Part shown: in pieces, positions 61,411 through 64,000 of the stretch | Layout of the letters: each line of letters opens with the position of its first letter | Position numbering within the stretch: the stretch's first letter is position 1 | Assembly (NCBI RefSeq): GCF_050003625.1 | Contig: NC_134397.1 | Location: forward strand, 277,878,070 to 277,942,069 | Direction of reading: 5' to 3' | From: Haematobia irritans | Taxonomy: Eukaryota; Arthropoda; Insecta; Diptera; Muscidae | Length of the DNA stretch: 64,000 bases | Notes under the pieces: model-generated | Told to the model about the DNA's origin: nothing | The model's input: the letters and a program-made list of their open reading frames with translations, nothing else | The model's database searches: none | Program-made: the position numbers and the translations under genes

Positions 61411-63232
61411 ACAAGTATATACGGCCGTAAGTTCGGCCGGGCCGAATCTTATGTACCCTCCACCATGGATTGCGTAGGAACTTCTACTAAAGGCTGTCAT
61501 CCACAATCGAATTACTTGGGTTGCGATAACACTTGCCGATGGCAAGGTATCGCAAAACTTTTTAACACTGTCTTCTAAATTGTAAGTTAGCCCATACGGG
61601 GTATATATTAAACAAAAAAAGGCCGATTAAATACGTATATAATATAGTTTGACAAAATTTTCTATAGAAATGAAAACTTGACAAAATTTTCTATAGAAAT
61701 AAAATTTTGACAAAATTTTCTATAGAAATAAAAACTTGACAAAATTTTCTATAGAAATAAAATGTTGACAAAATTTTCTATGGAAGTCAAATGTTGACAA
61801 AATTTTGTATAGAAATAAAATGTTGACAAAATTTTCTACAGAAATAAATTTTTTACAAAATTTTCTATAAAAATAAAATTTTGACAAAACTTTCTATGGA
61901 AATAAAATTTTGACAAACATTTCTATAGAAATAAACGTTTGACAAAACTTTCTATAGAAATGAAATTTTGACACAACTTTCTATAGTAATAAAATTTGAC
62001 AAAATTTTCTATGGGAATAAAGTTTTGGTAGATTATTTTTGGGGATATGGACTAATTTTTGTGTAATAAGTCATCGGCTATATATAACTAAAGACCGATA
62101 TTGACCAATTTTTACATGGCTGTTAGAGGCCATATATTGACAAAATGTACCAAATTTCAACCGCATCGGATGACTCTTGCTATATATAATTATGGACCGA
62201 TATGGACCAATTTTTGCATGGTTGTTAGATACCATATACTAACACCACGTACTAAATTTCAATTGGATCGGATGAATTTTGCTCCTCCAAGAGGCTCCGG
62301 AGTTCAAATCTGGGGATCGGTTTATATGGGAGCTATATATAATTATGAACCGATATGGACCAATTTTTGCATGGTTGTTAGAGGCCGTATACTAACATCA
62401 GGTACCAAATTTCAACAGGATCGGATGAATTTTGCCCCTCCAAGAGGCTCCGGAGGTCAAATCTGGGGATCGGTTTATATGGGGGCTATATATAATTATG
62501 GACCGATATGGACCAATTTTTGCATGGTTGTTAGAGGCCGTATATTAACATCAGGTACCACATTTCAACCGGATCGGATGAATTTTTCACCTCCAAGAGG
62601 CTCCGGAGGTCAAATCTGGGGATCGGTTTATATGGGGGCTATATATAATTATGGACCGACATGAACCAATTTTTGCATGGGTGTTAGAGACCGTATACTA
62701 AGACCACGTACTAAATTTCAACCGGATCGGATGAATTTTGCTCCTCCAAGAGGCTCCGGAGGTCAAATCTGGGGATCGGTTTATATGGGAGCTATATATA
62801 ATTATGAACCGATATGGACCAATTTTTGCATGGTTGTTAGAGGCCGTATACTAACATCAGGTACCAAATTTCAACCAGATCGGATGAATTTTGCTGCTCC
62901 GGGAGGCTCCCCAAGCCAAATTTTATATGGGGGCTATACGTAAACGTGGTCCGATATGGCCGATTTTCAATACCATCCGACCTACATCAATAACAACTAC
63001 TTGTGCCAAGTTTCAAGTCGATAGCTTGTTTCGTTCGGAAGTTAGCGTGATTTCCACAGACGGACGGACAGCCGGACAGACGGACAGACGGACGGACATG
63101 CTTAGATCGACTCAGAATTTCACCACGACCCAGAATATATATACTTTATGGTGTCTTAGAGCAATATTTCGATGTGTTACAAACGGAATGACAAAGTTAA
63201 TATACCCCCATCCTATGGTGGAGGGTATAAAA
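61411..63232 (+). mobile_element. DINE-1/Helentron-like unit F
   Basis: Left module ACAAGTATATACGGCCGTAA, a 29-bp array at 61,645-62,035 (inverted motif TTTTCTATAGAAATAAAAT), then about five 153-bp units (ACCAATTTTT at about 62,206, 62,359, 62,512, 62,666 and 62,819). The right module has an expanded GACG/GACA microsatellite at 63,058-63,099, ending ATGGTGGAGGGTATAAAA. It is the most complete unit. Confidence 0.75.
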
Positions 63233-63591
63233 ACGATCAGTTAATATCAGGGTTTCCGTAAGTCTATGTGATTCAGTTTAATTATAATAATAAAATAATA
63301 ATAAAAGGTATAAATCAACTATGCGTTGTCTTTTGATTTCATATGTGGCGATTTTTTTGTGCCCATTTTTGCTGTGTTGGGTATTTTTCCCCAAGTTGGG
63401 TATATTTTTTCCTTGTAGGAGAGAATGGTTTTGACTTGGTGTCTTGGCGATTTGGTGGGGAATTTCCATAAATGTGGGAATTTTTTCGAAATTGATCAAT
63501 GTAGTAAATCAGATTTGCAATAATGGTTTACAGGAAATACTTTTTATTTCTACATTATTAGAAACGAAGCACAGCGAAACGTCAAAATTTA
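63233..63591 (+). repeat. Direct repeat, copy 2, flanking unit F
   Basis: Second copy of 61,051-61,410, with few substitutions and one T-run length change. After CGTCAAAATTTA it continues into AAAACGAAAACATTGG instead of a transposon. Confidence 0.9.
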
Positions 63592-64000
63592 AAAACGAAA
63601 ACATTGGATTTTATTTTGGTGTTAATCACTGAGTTTGACGATATGTCCCATAATATAGAAATTATGAAGAGATTCACCTTCATTGTGATCTACCAGCCAA
63701 TTTTATTACTTGAGTATTTAGAAGTTTTACAGTCGTTTGTATTTTGTAAAAAATTTCGTAAATGTTTCACTTTTGACCACAATCGAAATCGCCATAAGAA
63801 ATCCTGTTGACAATTCTAGCGTTTCTAGAGAAAGGCTTATGTGTAGCTTCCCGGGCTCGTCTGTAAGAATGAATTTCAGAAAATAAAAACAAGTAAATTA
63901 AACAAAAAAATTAAAATTATATATTTTTTTGGTTCTTTCAAACTTAGGCCTTATTTTAATTTTTTGCAGATTTGAAACGTTTTTATCAAAGTAGCCTATA
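63592..64000. other. Nothing recognised
   Basis: AT-rich DNA. A CACAATCGAAATCGCCATAA string at about 63,778 matches the outer arm of the foldback at 7,824-8,077. Confidence 0.35.

Noticed and set aside
59117..62943. Open frames of 243, 187 and 88 codons with the same repeated peptide
   Set aside because: Same tandem-repeat artefact as above, in units E and F.

Overview
The window is eukaryotic nuclear DNA from a higher fly, most likely a muscid (Stomoxys, Haematobia or Musca type). It is AT-rich and dominated by transposable elements. One clear host gene is present, with insect-style introns and consensus splice sites. A Himar1-like mariner (Himar1 was described from the horn fly), DINE-1/mini-me-like elements and tRNA-derived SINEs support the assignment. 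The species call is an inference.

Host gene. A minus-strand gene runs from 23,726 down to 171. It encodes a protein resembling ZC2HC1C, with two C2HC zinc fingers near the C-terminus. Six coding exons, all joined in phase 0, give 462 residues: 23726-23679, 5596-5477, 2080-1436, 808-764, 701-660 and 659-171 (the last two are one continuous exon, so there are five physical exons). An alternative first coding exon at 6176-6015 would give 500 residues. The 18-kb intron 1 carries most of the left-hand transposons.

0-24 kb. Degenerate copia and Jockey-like remnants lie at 2.4-3.6 kb. ITmD37E elements lie at 3.6-4.8 and 13.5-14.7 kb. Several MITE and foldback elements are present. A hAT relic at about 10.05-12.7 kb is interrupted by a rosa-type (DD41D) element. 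Mariner relics lie at 12.9-13.1 and 14.9-15.5 kb. Large arrays of a 29-bp palindromic repeat fill 17.3-19.3 kb, and a SINE with a CCTAA tail lies at 21.3 kb.

24-64 kb. No certain host gene is seen. A candidate terminal exon plus 3'UTR lies at about 53.2-55.0 kb on the minus strand. The rest holds six DINE-1-like (Helentron-type) units containing a 153-bp tandem repeat, a third ITmD37E copy, a truncated Himar1-like mariner, a non-autonomous hAT with a perfect 8-bp target duplication, a 5'-truncated LINE, two inverted copies of an unnamed 1.13-kb TIR element, a second rosa copy, SINEs and MITEs. Nesting is frequent, and several empty sites can be read from paralogous copies.

Caveat. Everything was read by eye. 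Family names rest on recognised motifs, not database searches. Boundaries are exact only where terminal repeats and target duplications are stated.
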